Positions 27,690-36,584 of a stretch of 64,000 nucleotides of DNA are shown one piece after another (within the stretch, counting starts at the first letter, position 1; each line of letters begins with the position of its first letter). The DNA lies in the NCBI GenBank assembly GCA_038212215.1, contig JBBQUT010000013.1:1-64000 (forward strand), written 5' to 3'. The notes under the pieces were generated by a model. It was not told the origin of the DNA and made no database searches. It saw only the letters and a list, made by a program, of their open reading frames with translations. Source of the DNA: JALZAI01 sp038212215 (lineage in GTDB: Bacteria; Actinomycetota; Actinomycetes; Mycobacteriales; Jatrophihabitantaceae). Both the position numbers and the translations under genes were made by a program.

Positions 27690-28247
27690 GTGCCCGCCCT
27701 GATGCGGTCCGAACTGCCTGAACGTGCGCGCACCCGGCATCACTGGATCGTGTTGGCGCGTCCGCCGGACAAGCCAGCCCTGGTGGCGCTGCTTGTGCTG
27801 CTTGTGCTCGCCCTCATCTGGCCGTGGCCCTGGGCGTCGCTGCTCATCCTGTCCATCGCCGTCGCCGTGCTCTTCCGCATCCAGACCTGGCGCGCTGAGC
27901 TGATCATCCTGACCCAGAAGCGCATCGTGCGCTTGCAGGGCGTTCCAGAGACGACCACGAGTGAGGCATCCCTGCGCATTGATCGGGTGTACGGCGCGCG
28001 GCTCGTGCAAACGGTGCCGGGCAAGCTTTTGGGCTACGCGACTATCGAACTGGAGGCGCCGGGCGATCATCCTGATGTGCGTCAATTGCGCAAGATCGCG
28101 GCCCCGTATCACTTCTACAGCCAGCTTCGCGCGCTGATCTTCAGCGACGACGTCACCGATCCCGACGACCTCCCATTAGGGTTTTCGACCGAACCACTGC
28201 CGCGGATCCCGCCGGACATCGGCGGCCCCAAGGAGCCAAACGCGTAG
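27690..28247 (+). CDS. PH-domain (bPH2-type) membrane protein
   Basis: This 185-aa protein has two closely spaced hydrophobic segments (about residues 30-60) with WPWPW between them, then a bacterial PH-like domain: LIILTQKRIVRLQGV...TSEASLRIDRV...YATIELEAPG. This is the common two-TM plus bPH architecture (YdbT/YdbS type). Such proteins sit in the cytoplasmic membrane. No enzymatic role is known. Confidence 0.85.
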   Translation: MPALMRSELPERARTRHHWIVLARPPDKPALVALLVLLVLALIWPWPWASLLILSIAVAVLFRIQTWRAELIILTQKRIVRLQGVPETTTSEASLRIDRVYGARLVQTVPGKLLGYATIELEAPGDHPDVRQLRKIAAPYHFYSQLRALIFSDDVTDPDDLPLGFSTEPLPRIPPDIGGPKEPNA

Positions 28248-28345
28248 GCAGACTGCTCGGGCCGAGCGGTGTGAAGCCGAAAGGCGGGCAGTCGGCCAGC
28301 AACCGATTCATCAATTTCCTGAAAGCCGATTGGCTAGACGTGCAT

Positions 28346-28747
28346 TCAGCGTGTGGAAGATCCGTCGGGCACAGCCTCGTGTAGGCACAGCACGTTGCCG
28401 TCGGGGTCCTGAAACCATGCGGCCTTCTCCGACCCGAGTACGCAGACGTGTTCGACGGTTTTGAGACCGGGTAGGTCGTAGTCGGCGAACGTCACGCCCC
28501 GTTTCTCGAGGTCCTTGATCTCGGCGACGATGTCTGCGACCTCGAATGACAGTTCGGTGCGCCCGGTCGGGGTTACGTCGGGAGCGGGCATCAATGCCAG
28601 CCCTGCCCCGCCGGCAAGGGAGAACATTTCTTGGCCTTCGCTGTTGCGGCCCCGGTAGTTCAGTCCGAGCCGGTCACGGTAGAACGGCACCGCGTCCGAC
28701 CCGTCGCGGACCTGCAAGATCGTGGTTATGACCGGCTCTGACAGCAT
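28346..28747 (-). CDS. VOC/glyoxalase-family protein
   Basis: This 133-aa protein has the two beta-alpha-beta-beta-beta modules of the vicinal oxygen chelate fold (ILQVRDGSDAVPFYRDRLGLNYRG... and AAWFQDPDGNVLCLHE). The C-terminal Glu of LHE is a typical metal ligand. Enzyme activity, antibiotic binding and other roles are all possible. It is divergent from the PHP-domain gene. The 98-bp gap downstream (28248-28345) holds no recognised gene. Confidence 0.85.
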   Translation of the reverse strand: MLSEPVITTILQVRDGSDAVPFYRDRLGLNYRGRNSEGQEMFSLAGGAGLALMPAPDVTPTGRTELSFEVADIVAEIKDLEKRGVTFADYDLPGLKTVEHVCVLGSEKAAWFQDPDGNVLCLHEAVPDGSSTR

Positions 28748-28890
28748 GTGGACCTCCCGATGGCTACCGCATGTCGCTCGACAGCATGCTCTCCCAGACT
28801 CTGCGGCGACAAGAGGGTTGGTGCGGGCTGCGCACGCAGGTACGGAAATGCCGCGTAGCGGCCACGCGGAGCCTCGGTAACGTCAGGTGC

Positions 28891-29754
28891 GTGCGCATCG
28901 ATCTGCACACCCACAGCAGCGCCTCGGACGGCACCGACACGCCGGCTGAGCTCGTCGCCGTCGCCGTAGCGGCTGGTCTGGACGTGCTCGCCCTCACCGA
29001 CCACGACACCACCGCAGGCTGGGACGCCGCCCTTCAGGCGCGCCCGGACAGCCTCACCGTCGTGGTCGGCGCCGAATTCTCCTGCGAATACTGGACGCAC
29101 GAGGGCCGCCGGATCGGGCTGCATTTGCTCGGCTACCTCTTCGACCCAGCAGACACGGCGCTCTCGCGAGCGCGGGAGCAGTTACGCGCCAGCCGCCTGG
29201 ACCGCGGTCGGCGGATGGTCCAGAACATGGCCGAGGACGGTGTGCCGATCACCTGGCCCAGGGTCAGCGAGCTCGCAGCCGGCGCCCCAGTCGGCCGCCC
29301 GCACATCGGTCGCGCGCTGGTCGAAGCCGGTGTCGTGCCCGACGTCGACACGGCGTTTCGCGAGCTGCTTTCCGCCCGGATGCCCTACTACGTTCGCAAG
29401 GCTGACCTCGACGTGTTCGCTGCGATCGAGCTGATCCGGTCGGCGGGCGGGCTTGCGGTGTTCGCGCATCCGCTGGCGCGCCGCCGAGGACCGGTGCTGG
29501 ACGCAGACGTGATCGAACGGATGGCAGTCGCCGGTCTCGTCGGGCTGGAGGTTGAGCACCCCGACCACGACGTTGCCGACCGCGCCCAGGCCGCAGCGCT
29601 TGCACGCGACCTCGACCTGGTCGCCACCGGCTCGTCGGACTACCACGGCACCAACAAGACGACCCCCATCGCGGCGTGTACGACCTCTGCTGAGGCGTTC
29701 GAGCGGCTGATGTCGCTTCCGACTGCCCGCCGCCCGATCGGAGCGGCGGCCTGA
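28891..29754 (+). CDS. PHP-domain phosphoesterase
   Basis: This 287-aa protein has the metal-binding PHP motifs in order: DLHTHSSASDGT, LTDHDTT, a Glu in EFSCEYW, VFAHPLA and GSSDYHG. It resembles the RNase AM/YciV and 3',5'-nucleoside bisphosphate phosphatase group, which removes 3' phosphates from pAp or trims RNA 5' ends. Substrate is not settled. GTG 28891 directly precedes the RIDLHTHSS motif. An upstream extension to 28771 is rejected. Confidence 0.88.
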   Translation: MRIDLHTHSSASDGTDTPAELVAVAVAAGLDVLALTDHDTTAGWDAALQARPDSLTVVVGAEFSCEYWTHEGRRIGLHLLGYLFDPADTALSRAREQLRASRLDRGRRMVQNMAEDGVPITWPRVSELAAGAPVGRPHIGRALVEAGVVPDVDTAFRELLSARMPYYVRKADLDVFAAIELIRSAGGLAVFAHPLARRRGPVLDADVIERMAVAGLVGLEVEHPDHDVADRAQAAALARDLDLVATGSSDYHGTNKTTPIAACTTSAEAFERLMSLPTARRPIGAAA

Positions 29755-29758
29755 GCGA

Positions 29759-31063
29759 TCAGCGGTAGACGATCGTCTTCGCTCCGGCGACGAGGAACCC
29801 GTGGCCGAACGGATAGACGGCGCTGCCCGCAGCCGGGAGCGGGACCGCGAACGACCGCTGCACCGTTCCCGTCAGCGGATCAAGACTTGCGATGCCCGTG
29901 TCGCTCGCGATCGTGAGCAATGCGCTGGACAGTGTCGGCAGGCCTGCATCGGAGCGTCCGGTCACTGTGGGCACGCCCGCCGTACGAACCTGCCAGCGCA
30001 GCGTCGCCGCGGCCTCTTGCAGCGCATAGGTCAACGCGCCGATGTGCAGCAGGTCGGCGTCGGCGGCGCTGGAAGTCGACACCGCCGTCGAGGCGCCGCG
30101 AAGCGGCACTCGATACCGCACCACACCCTTCTTGGCGCTGAGCACGACCAAGCGAGCGCCGTCGGGCTGGACCGCCGCAATCGTCGAGCCGGCCGAGGCG
30201 GGTACGAGGTCGCTGCCGAGTGTGTTCCAGATGATCTGGTCCGGGTTGCGCTTGTTGGTGGCGCTGTCGGTGTTTTCGCCGGCGGTGGGATCGCGCAGGA
30301 CGAGCTGGCTACCGTCGCCGCAGAAGCGGTCGTCGCCGCAGACACGATGCCTGCACTGCTGGCTTATCAGCGCACCGCTCGACCCGAGCACTGCGCTACG
30401 CACCGAGCAGCCGTTCTGCCGAAACACCCAGCGATCCAGACCGGAGCTCGGATCGAGTGCATAGATCGCGCTTGGGGTCGTCAGCATGAGTGTCAGCGCG
30501 GAAGCGGTGATACGCGGGTGACCATTGACCTCGGCGCCGTCCTTGTCCAGCGTGCGGACCCATTTGCGCGCGCCGGTGTCGGTGTCGAGCGCAGTCAGCT
30601 GGTCGCAGTTGCCGTGCAACTCGAACACGGCGATGCTGACGCCCTGCTCCTGCACCGCCTGGCACAGCGTGCGGTCGGTGCGGGTGAACGTCCAGGTGAC
30701 CCGTCCGGTGCCTGCCGCACGCCCACGCATGCTGTGTTTGTCGAATGTCACCACCGTGCCGCCCCAGTACGGCACGCCGATGGCGCTGCGGTCGGCACTG
30801 GCCCAGGCCTGCGTCAACGCGGCGCTGGGCGTCTGCAGCCGGACGGCGGGCGGCGCAGCGGTTACCGTCCGCAGGGTCGCATGGCTAATCTCGCCGTGGG
30901 CGTAGGCAATCTTCACCACGACAGCGAGGACGAGCGACGCGGCGGCGAGCATCGCGAAGTAGGCCACCTGTCGCGGGCGGGTGCGGGCGGTGTAACGATC
31001 GAGGGCCGCCTGGCTGCGCACGCCAGCGTGTGCCGTGTCCGTGCGAGGCGTCCCTTCGGTCAT
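29759..31063 (-). CDS. Membrane-anchored PQQ-like beta-propeller protein (Rv3212-like)
   Basis: This 434-aa protein has a short cytoplasmic N-terminus, one TM helix (about residues 36-57, AYFAMLAAASLVLAVVVKIAYA) and a large extracytoplasmic propeller with repeats such as LTALDTDTGARKWV, IYALDPSSGLDRWVF and IASLDPLTGTVQRSF. Paired Cys (CRHRVCGDDRFCG) suggest disulfides outside the cell. ATG 31063 has AGGA upstream. The neighbour on the 5' side is rhlE, as recalled for Rv3212 and Rv3211. Function unknown. Confidence 0.85.
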   Translation of the reverse strand: MTEGTPRTDTAHAGVRSQAALDRYTARTRPRQVAYFAMLAAASLVLAVVVKIAYAHGEISHATLRTVTAAPPAVRLQTPSAALTQAWASADRSAIGVPYWGGTVVTFDKHSMRGRAAGTGRVTWTFTRTDRTLCQAVQEQGVSIAVFELHGNCDQLTALDTDTGARKWVRTLDKDGAEVNGHPRITASALTLMLTTPSAIYALDPSSGLDRWVFRQNGCSVRSAVLGSSGALISQQCRHRVCGDDRFCGDGSQLVLRDPTAGENTDSATNKRNPDQIIWNTLGSDLVPASAGSTIAAVQPDGARLVVLSAKKGVVRYRVPLRGASTAVSTSSAADADLLHIGALTYALQEAAATLRWQVRTAGVPTVTGRSDAGLPTLSSALLTIASDTGIASLDPLTGTVQRSFAVPLPAAGSAVYPFGHGFLVAGAKTIVYR

Positions 31064-31106
31064 TGCGCCATCCTGACCCACGGGTCCGACAGTTTTTCAG
31101 CCGACC

Positions 31107-32774
31107 TCACTCGTCGACGGGCCTCGCCGAACCCGCGCCGCGGCGGCGCTGACGCTTGCGTGGCGCCGCCGAGGCTGCACCTTCGGAGCGCGCTTCGCCC
31201 GAGCCGGCGGGACCGCTGTTGCCGGGACCGCTGTTGCTGGCACCGCTGTTGCCGGCGCCGCTGTTGCCGGCATCGGCGTTGGTCGGTTCACCGCCGCGGG
31301 TCCGGTTGCGGCTGCGTGGGCGCGCGGGCCGCTCGGCACGCTCGACGCGCCGTTCATCGCGGTCGGCGCCCCGCCGCGGACCGTGGGCACGGGGGGCAGG
31401 GCGGGTCCGCGACGAACTGCCGCGTCCGCCCAAATCTTCGAGTTCCTCGGTATCCAGGCCGCTTCGGGTGCGCTCCGCACGCGGCAGTATCCCGGTCACC
31501 TCGGGCGGGATGTCGAGCTCGAAGTACAGGTGTGGCGACGTCGAGTACGTCTCCACCGGCTCGTGGAAGGGCAGCCCCAACTTGTCGCAGATCAGCTTCC
31601 AGCGCGGGATGTCGTCCCAGTCGACGAGGGTCACAGCATTGCCCTGCTTGCCCGCGCGTGCGGTGCGCCCGATTCGGTGGACGTAGTTCATCTCGTCCTC
31701 CGGGGCCTGGTAGTTCACGACGTGCGTGATGCCCTCGACATCGAGGCCGCGGGCTGCGACGTCCGTGGCGACGAGCACGTCGACCTTGCCGCTGCGGAAC
31801 GCGCGCAGCGCCTGCTCACGGGCGCCCTGGCCGAGGTCGCCGTGGACCGCGGCCACGGCGAACCCTCGGCTGCTCAGGTCGTCGGCCACCTTCGCAGCCG
31901 ACCGCTTGGTCCGCACAAAGATCAAGGTGAGGCCACGGTTGCGGGCCTGCAGCACGCGCGCCAGTACTTCGGTTTTGTCCATCGCATGCGCGCGATAGGC
32001 GAACTGATCCACGTGGTCGGTGCTGGTGTTCTCCGCGCCGTGCTCGGCGCGGATCTGGATCGGCTGGACCAGGAAGGTGCGTGCGAGGGCGACGATCGGG
32101 CCGGGCATCGTGGCGGAGAACAGCATCGTCTGGCGTTTGTCCGGCACCATCTTCATCAGTTTCTCGATATCGGGCAGGAAACCCAGATCGAGCATCTCGT
32201 CGGCCTCGTCGAGCACCAGGATGCTGACCTTGCCCAGCACCAGGTGACCCTGTTGCGCGAGATCGAGCAGCCGGCCGGGCGTGCCCACGACGACGTCGAT
32301 GCCCTTGCGCAGCGCTTCCAATTGTGGCTCGTAGGCCCGTCCGCCGTAGATCGTGAGCACCCGGGCGCCGAGCTTTGAACCCGCCACCTTGAGGTCACCG
32401 GAAACCTGGACCGCAAGTTCGCGGGTAGGAGCGATGACCAGCGCCTGCGGGGCTGCGGCGTCGCCGCCGGGCAACGTCAGCCGGTTCAGTAGCGGCACCC
32501 CGAAACCCAGGGTCTTGCCGGTGCCGGTACGCGCTTGGCCGATGAGATCCTGACCGGCGAGGGCGATCGGCAGCGTCATCTCCTGGATCGCGAAGGTCCG
32601 AGTGATACCGACGTCAGCAAGGGCGTCGACGATGCCCTGCTTGATGTTGAAATCGCTGAAGGCGGGGCTGTCATCTCGGACCGGTGCACGCGCCGCCAAG
32701 GGCGCGGGAGCTTCGGTGTCGAGCAGCGCTACGGCGGGTTGGTCTGGTACGGCGTTGTCGGTCGGGTCGGTCAT
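31107..32774 (-). CDS. rhlE: DEAD-box RNA helicase RhlE-type
   Basis: This 555-aa protein contains all core motifs: Q motif (FAIQEMTLPIALAGQD), Walker A ARTGTGKT, PTRELA, DEAD as VLDEADEML, SAT, and HRIGRTAR. ATG 32774 gives the N-terminus MTDPTDNAVPDQP. An upstream in-frame extension is rejected. After the core (about residue 420) a long basic, low-complexity tail carries NSG repeats and ends APRKRQRRRGAGSARPVDE, typical of RNA-binding tails. Likely role: RNA unwinding or degradosome work, often in the cold. Confidence 0.93.
   Translation of the reverse strand: MTDPTDNAVPDQPAVALLDTEAPAPLAARAPVRDDSPAFSDFNIKQGIVDALADVGITRTFAIQEMTLPIALAGQDLIGQARTGTGKTLGFGVPLLNRLTLPGGDAAAPQALVIAPTRELAVQVSGDLKVAGSKLGARVLTIYGGRAYEPQLEALRKGIDVVVGTPGRLLDLAQQGHLVLGKVSILVLDEADEMLDLGFLPDIEKLMKMVPDKRQTMLFSATMPGPIVALARTFLVQPIQIRAEHGAENTSTDHVDQFAYRAHAMDKTEVLARVLQARNRGLTLIFVRTKRSAAKVADDLSSRGFAVAAVHGDLGQGAREQALRAFRSGKVDVLVATDVAARGLDVEGITHVVNYQAPEDEMNYVHRIGRTARAGKQGNAVTLVDWDDIPRWKLICDKLGLPFHEPVETYSTSPHLYFELDIPPEVTGILPRAERTRSGLDTEELEDLGGRGSSSRTRPAPRAHGPRRGADRDERRVERAERPARPRSRNRTRGGEPTNADAGNSGAGNSGASNSGPGNSGPAGSGEARSEGAASAAPRKRQRRRGAGSARPVDE
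31211..31270. repeat. 15-bp tandem repeat in the rhlE C-terminal tail
   Basis: Four 15-bp copies (31211-31225, 31226-31240, 31241-31255, 31256-31270) around CCGCTGTTGCCGG encode GNSGAGNSGASNSGPGNSG-like repeats. They differ by only a few bases, pointing to slippage expansion in a disordered tail. Confidence 0.85.
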
Positions 32775-32958
32775 GTAAATGTGCGGTCCTCTTCGAGCGC
32801 AGGTGCGCCAACCGCAAGAGATCGCCCAGAGACTGTTAGCGCGAGTCGACCCCGCGCGATAATGCCCAGCAGGGGGAGGCGCCGCAATGAGCGCGGTCAA
32901 CGCGCAGATTCGGGTACTGCTGTGTCCATTCTAGGCGATTGATCGTTAGAGTGCCGAC

Positions 32959-33603
32959 GTGGCCGCCGCCGATGCCGTGATCGATCTGCTCGGCGCGCTG
33001 GCCTACGGCGAGCTGTGCGCCTTTGACCGGCTTGCCTACGACGCGCGGATGGCGCCCAGTCTGGCGGGACGCGCGCAGATGTCAGCGATGGCCGCCTTGG
33101 AACTTGCGCACTACGAAGCTTTGGCGGCTCGGATCGCCGAACTCGGTGCCGACGCGAGCACGGCGATGCTGCCATTCGTCCCGGCGCTGGAGACCTATCA
33201 TGCGCTCACTGCGCCGTCCACCTGGCTCGAAGGTGTCGTCAAAGCTTTCGTCGGGGACGGGATCGCCGAGGACTTCTATCGTGAGGTGGCGGTTTTCGTC
33301 GATGGCGATACCGAGCGCCTGATCGATACTGTGCTTTCTGACACCGGACGCGCGGAATTTGCGGTCCGCGAGGTGCGTGCGGCGATCGCCGCGCAGCCCG
33401 GTGTCGCCGGGCGGTTGGCGCTCTGGGCGCGCCGACTGGTCGGTGAGGCAATCAGCCAGACACAGCACGTGCTCGCCGACCGGGACTCACTGATGCTGCT
33501 GTTGATGGAGGGAACCGGTGATCTGTCCGGAGTGGCGACGTTGGTGAGTCGTATCACTCAGCGTCACGAAGAGCGGATGACAGCGCTGGGCCTGTCGAAC
33601 TGA
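32959..33603 (+). CDS. Ferritin-like fold protein (Rv3210c-like)
   Basis: This 214-aa all-helical protein is related to the ferritin-like/MiaE-like family. Possible metal ligands are E18 (AYGELCAF) and E48 with H51 (ALELAHYEAL). A conserved central block is IAEDFYREVAVFVD, and QRHEERM near the C-terminus could supply further ligands. Function is unknown. It sits between rhlE and the DUF3107/TetR genes as in mycobacteria. The 184-bp divergent gap to rhlE contains no further gene. Confidence 0.82.
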   Translation: MAAADAVIDLLGALAYGELCAFDRLAYDARMAPSLAGRAQMSAMAALELAHYEALAARIAELGADASTAMLPFVPALETYHALTAPSTWLEGVVKAFVGDGIAEDFYREVAVFVDGDTERLIDTVLSDTGRAEFAVREVRAAIAAQPGVAGRLALWARRLVGEAISQTQHVLADRDSLMLLLMEGTGDLSGVATLVSRITQRHEERMTALGLSN

Positions 33604-33630
33604 TGCCCTTTCCTGTACTCGGTCGCGGGC

Positions 33631-33858
33631 TCAGCTGGTGGCGAAACCCACCCGGCGCTGGTCAGCTTGCGCGATCTCGACGTAGGCCACCAGGTTGGCC
33701 GGGACGATCACGCGGCGCCCGCGCTCGTCGGTGAGGGCGAGCTGGCCGTCGACGCCTTTGAACGCGGCGTGCACGAGCTGCTCCACCTCGTCCTGGGTCT
33801 GGGTACTCTCCACCACGATCTCGCGTGAGGTGTGTAACACGCCGATCTTGACCTCCAC
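33631..33858 (-). CDS. DUF3107 protein
   Basis: This 75-aa protein matches DUF3107 end to end: VEVKIGVLHTSREIVVESTQTQDEV...LALTDERGRRVIVPANLVAYVEIAQADQRRVGF. GTG 33858 has an AGGAGG immediately upstream (33863-33869 region, minus strand), so the longer form beginning at 33897 is rejected. Function unknown. It lies downstream of the TetR gene in the same orientation, 100 bp away, as recalled for the mycobacterial Rv3208-Rv3208A pair. Confidence 0.92.
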   Translation of the reverse strand: MEVKIGVLHTSREIVVESTQTQDEVEQLVHAAFKGVDGQLALTDERGRRVIVPANLVAYVEIAQADQRRVGFATS

Positions 33859-33958
33859 CGGGCCTCCTGCTCGTCGGTTCGTAGTTCCGCTCCCCACGCT
33901 AGCCGAGCCGCCGTTGCGACGGGTGCGCCGTCAGCGAACGGCGCGGCACGCGCTGTCG

Positions 33959-34618
33959 TCAGTCCTCTAGCTGGCCGCCATGCCGTGGCGAATTGGGCCG
34001 CGGGAAATGGGAGATCCCGCGCCACAGCAGCGCCTCCAACAGTTGCACGGCGTCCTCGAGCGGTACCGGCCGGTCATTGGCCAGCCACCAGCGCGCCGCA
34101 ACCTGCGCAGCCCCGGTCAGCGCAGTCGACAGCAGTTCGGCGCGTGCGTGGTCGAGCCCCGTGTCGGCGGCGACGGTCGCCGCGACCGCTTCCATGGTCT
34201 TTCTAGATACCGCCTCGACCCGGTCGCGGACAGCCGGTTCGTTGCCCAGGTCGGTTTCGAAGATGAGCCGGAACGCACCGTCGTGCTCGTCGCCATCGAC
34301 GAAACGGAAGTACGCGCTCAGCACGCGGTGGACGCGCTCGCGGTTGTCTTCGGTGCCGGCCAGCGAGTCGATCACGGCCCTGCTCAGCGCTGCAGCTTGG
34401 GTATCCATCAGCGCCAGGTAGAGCTCCAGCTTGCCGGGAAAGTGTTGATAGAGCACCGGTTTGGAAACCCCGGCCCGCTCGGCGATGTCGTCCATCGCCG
34501 CAGCATGGTAGCCATTGGCGACGAAGACCTCCTGCGCGGCTGCGAGCAGTTGCTTGCGGCGCACCGACCGAGGCAGGCGCCCGCCGCGCGCGAGTTCCGA
34601 CGGGCCGGCACTCGTCAT
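33959..34618 (-). CDS. TetR-family regulator (Rv3208-like)
   Basis: This 219-aa regulator has an N-terminal TetR HTH (RRKQLLAAAQEVFVANGYHAAAMDDIAERAGVSKPVLYQHFPGKLELYLALM, about 19-70) and a helical ligand-binding domain. The recognition helix VSKPVLYQHF and the flanking MDDIAERAG are those of the conserved group next to DUF3107 and DUF3152. Its ligand and targets are unknown. Confidence 0.93.
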   Translation of the reverse strand: MTSAGPSELARGGRLPRSVRRKQLLAAAQEVFVANGYHAAAMDDIAERAGVSKPVLYQHFPGKLELYLALMDTQAAALSRAVIDSLAGTEDNRERVHRVLSAYFRFVDGDEHDGAFRLIFETDLGNEPAVRDRVEAVSRKTMEAVAATVAADTGLDHARAELLSTALTGAAQVAARWWLANDRPVPLEDAVQLLEALLWRGISHFPRPNSPRHGGQLED

Positions 34619-34660
34619 CGTTGCGCTTACCCCTTTCCGGACAGCTCGTCCCAGACTGTA

Positions 34661-35605
34661 CTAGCGGGTCGCGGCGCGGGCGGTCAGCCGGGCGCGCACC
34701 GCGTCCTCGAGGGTTCCGGCGAACAGATCTCCATGCTGTGCGACCCGGTCCAAAACGTCGGCAGCGCTGAACTTCAGCATGGAGGCAGCGGCCACCTCGT
34801 CCCAGGTGAGCGGTGTCGACACGCTCTGCTCGTCGCGAGCACGTAGCGAATACACCGCGACCGTGGTCTTGGCGGGATTGTTCTGGCTCCAGTCCACGAG
34901 CACCTTCCCGGTGCGCAGGGATTTCGTCATCCGCGACACGACGAGGTTCGGGTGCTGCTGTTCGAGCTGTTTGGCGACGGCGTGCGCGTACTGCGAGGGG
35001 AGCTCCGGATCGTCCACCGAGATCGGTGCGCTCACCTGCATGCCCTTCGAACCTGACGTCTTTGCGAACAGCGTGATGCCGTCGTCGGCGAGCAGTTCGC
35101 GCAGCAGCAGCGCGACTTCGCAACACTCGATGACCGACGCGGGCGGGCCCGGGTCGAGATCGAACACGAGCAGGTCGGTGCGGGGCTTTCGCGCGCGCCG
35201 GGGTATCCGCCATTGCGGGACATGGAGTTCCAGCGCTGCGAGATTCGCCAACCGGACGAGGCTTGCGAGTTCCTCCACCACGACGTAGTCGATCGTTTCG
35301 CGATTCTTTGTCGACCCCGGGACGGGAAGGGTCACTGTGCGCACCCAGTCCGGCGTCCCGCGCGCAGCGTTCTTCTCGAAGAAGAACGGGCCTTCGACGC
35401 CGTTCGGGTAGCGCTTGACCGTGACCGGACGCTCGGAAAGGTGCGGCAGTAGGACGGGCGCGATCCGGGTGTAGTAGTCGATCACCTCGCCCTTGGTGAA
35501 GCCGGTCTGCGGATAGAGCACCTTGGAAAGATTGGACAATTGGAGCTGCCGTCCGTCGACCTCGACGCTGACCTTGTCCGACGTCGCCTTGCCTGAGGCT
35601 GGCAT
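34661..35605 (-). CDS. LigD-type polymerase/primase domain protein (NHEJ)
   Basis: This 314-aa protein is a stand-alone PolDom of the archaeo-eukaryotic primase family. It contains LSNLSKVLYPQTGFTKGEVIDYY, FFEKNAARGTPDW, the catalytic DLDPG (LLVFDLDPGP), TSGSKGMQVSAPI and WSQNNPAKTTVAVYSLRARD. It adds nucleotides, preferably ribonucleotides, at break ends and interacts with Ku. Its ATG overlaps the stop of the upstream ligase gene as TGATG. In mycobacteria this domain is fused to the ligase. No phosphoesterase domain is encoded here. Confidence 0.93.
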   Translation of the reverse strand: MPASGKATSDKVSVEVDGRQLQLSNLSKVLYPQTGFTKGEVIDYYTRIAPVLLPHLSERPVTVKRYPNGVEGPFFFEKNAARGTPDWVRTVTLPVPGSTKNRETIDYVVVEELASLVRLANLAALELHVPQWRIPRRARKPRTDLLVFDLDPGPPASVIECCEVALLLRELLADDGITLFAKTSGSKGMQVSAPISVDDPELPSQYAHAVAKQLEQQHPNLVVSRMTKSLRTGKVLVDWSQNNPAKTTVAVYSLRARDEQSVSTPLTWDEVAAASMLKFSAADVLDRVAQHGDLFAGTLEDAVRARLTARAATR

Positions 35606-36522
35606 CAGCCCTGCGCCTCCTCGATCGTTTTGTCCTCGCGAATCCGATGGAACACCGGATGCCGCAGCCTGCCCTCGGTGGTCAGCATCGTGTAGCGCAC
35701 CTCCACAACGATCTCCGGCTGGACCCAGTGTGTGCGCCGGCTCGGGCTCGGCGGCGGCGCGGGGTCGAGCGCGGAGGTCGCCCGTCCGTTGAGCCGGCGC
35801 TGTAGCTCGGCCGCGGTCCGGCCGCTGAGACCGCTACCCGCTTTGCCGGCGAAGGTGAACGTGCTGCCGTCGTAGGTGGCCAGGACGAGTGAGCTGAGCC
35901 GGTCGCCGTCGGTGGGCGACTCCCAGCCGACGACGGCGAAATCGCCGGTGCGTTCGAAGCGAAGCTTGCCCCAGTCGCGCGATCGCACGCCAGGGCGGTA
36001 CGGCGCGATCAGCCGCTTTGCGACCACGCCCTCCAACCCGTGCTGGCGGGCGGCGACTTCGGTCGCCGCGCCGTCCTCGAAGGACGGGCTCAGCGTCCAC
36101 CCGGGGTCCGCGCCGAGCCAACGGGCCAGGGTGGCACGCCGTTCCGAGTACGGGCGATCGGTGAGATCGACGCCGTAGCGGCGCAGCACGTCGAAAACCA
36201 CATAGGTGACCGGAAGTCGGGCCGCGAGGCGCACCGCCTCGCTCCTGGAGCGCACGTGCATTCGGCTCTGCAGGGCCTCGAATGACGGCCGACCGTCGAC
36301 AAAGGTGACGATCTCCCCGTCCAGCAGAACGTCGTCGACGCCCTCAGCCTGCGCGAGCAGTTCGGGGTAGGCCATCGTGACGTCGTTGCCCAGGCGGCTA
36401 TAAAGGCGCGCCCCGCTCCCGGTCACGTCGAGCAATGCGCGTACGCCATCCCATTTGAATTCAAATGCCCACCCCGGGCCGCGCGGCAGCGTGTCGATGG
36501 CACTGGCGAGCATCGGCTGCAT
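35605..36522 (-). CDS. ATP-dependent DNA ligase (LigC/LigD ligase-domain type)
   Basis: This 305-aa protein has the nucleotidyltransferase motif I EFKWDGVRA (adenylated Lys), LLDGEIVTF, the TYVVFDVLR motif, GLEGVVAKR, and a C-terminal OB-fold with VQPEIVVEVRYTMLTTEGRLRHPVF. It seals double-strand breaks as part of NHEJ. The likely start is ATG 36522 (MQPMLASAIDTLP). A GTG at 36543 is possible. It is divergent from ku with about 62 bp between and coupled to the downstream polymerase gene. Confidence 0.93.
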   Translation of the reverse strand: MQPMLASAIDTLPRGPGWAFEFKWDGVRALLDVTGSGARLYSRLGNDVTMAYPELLAQAEGVDDVLLDGEIVTFVDGRPSFEALQSRMHVRSRSEAVRLAARLPVTYVVFDVLRRYGVDLTDRPYSERRATLARWLGADPGWTLSPSFEDGAATEVAARQHGLEGVVAKRLIAPYRPGVRSRDWGKLRFERTGDFAVVGWESPTDGDRLSSLVLATYDGSTFTFAGKAGSGLSGRTAAELQRRLNGRATSALDPAPPPSPSRRTHWVQPEIVVEVRYTMLTTEGRLRHPVFHRIREDKTIEEAQG

Positions 36523-36584
36523 CGGTCCATTCTGGGTACACACCAGCCTGGAGCGCTGGTCGACACGAAGATGGGGCGGACAAG

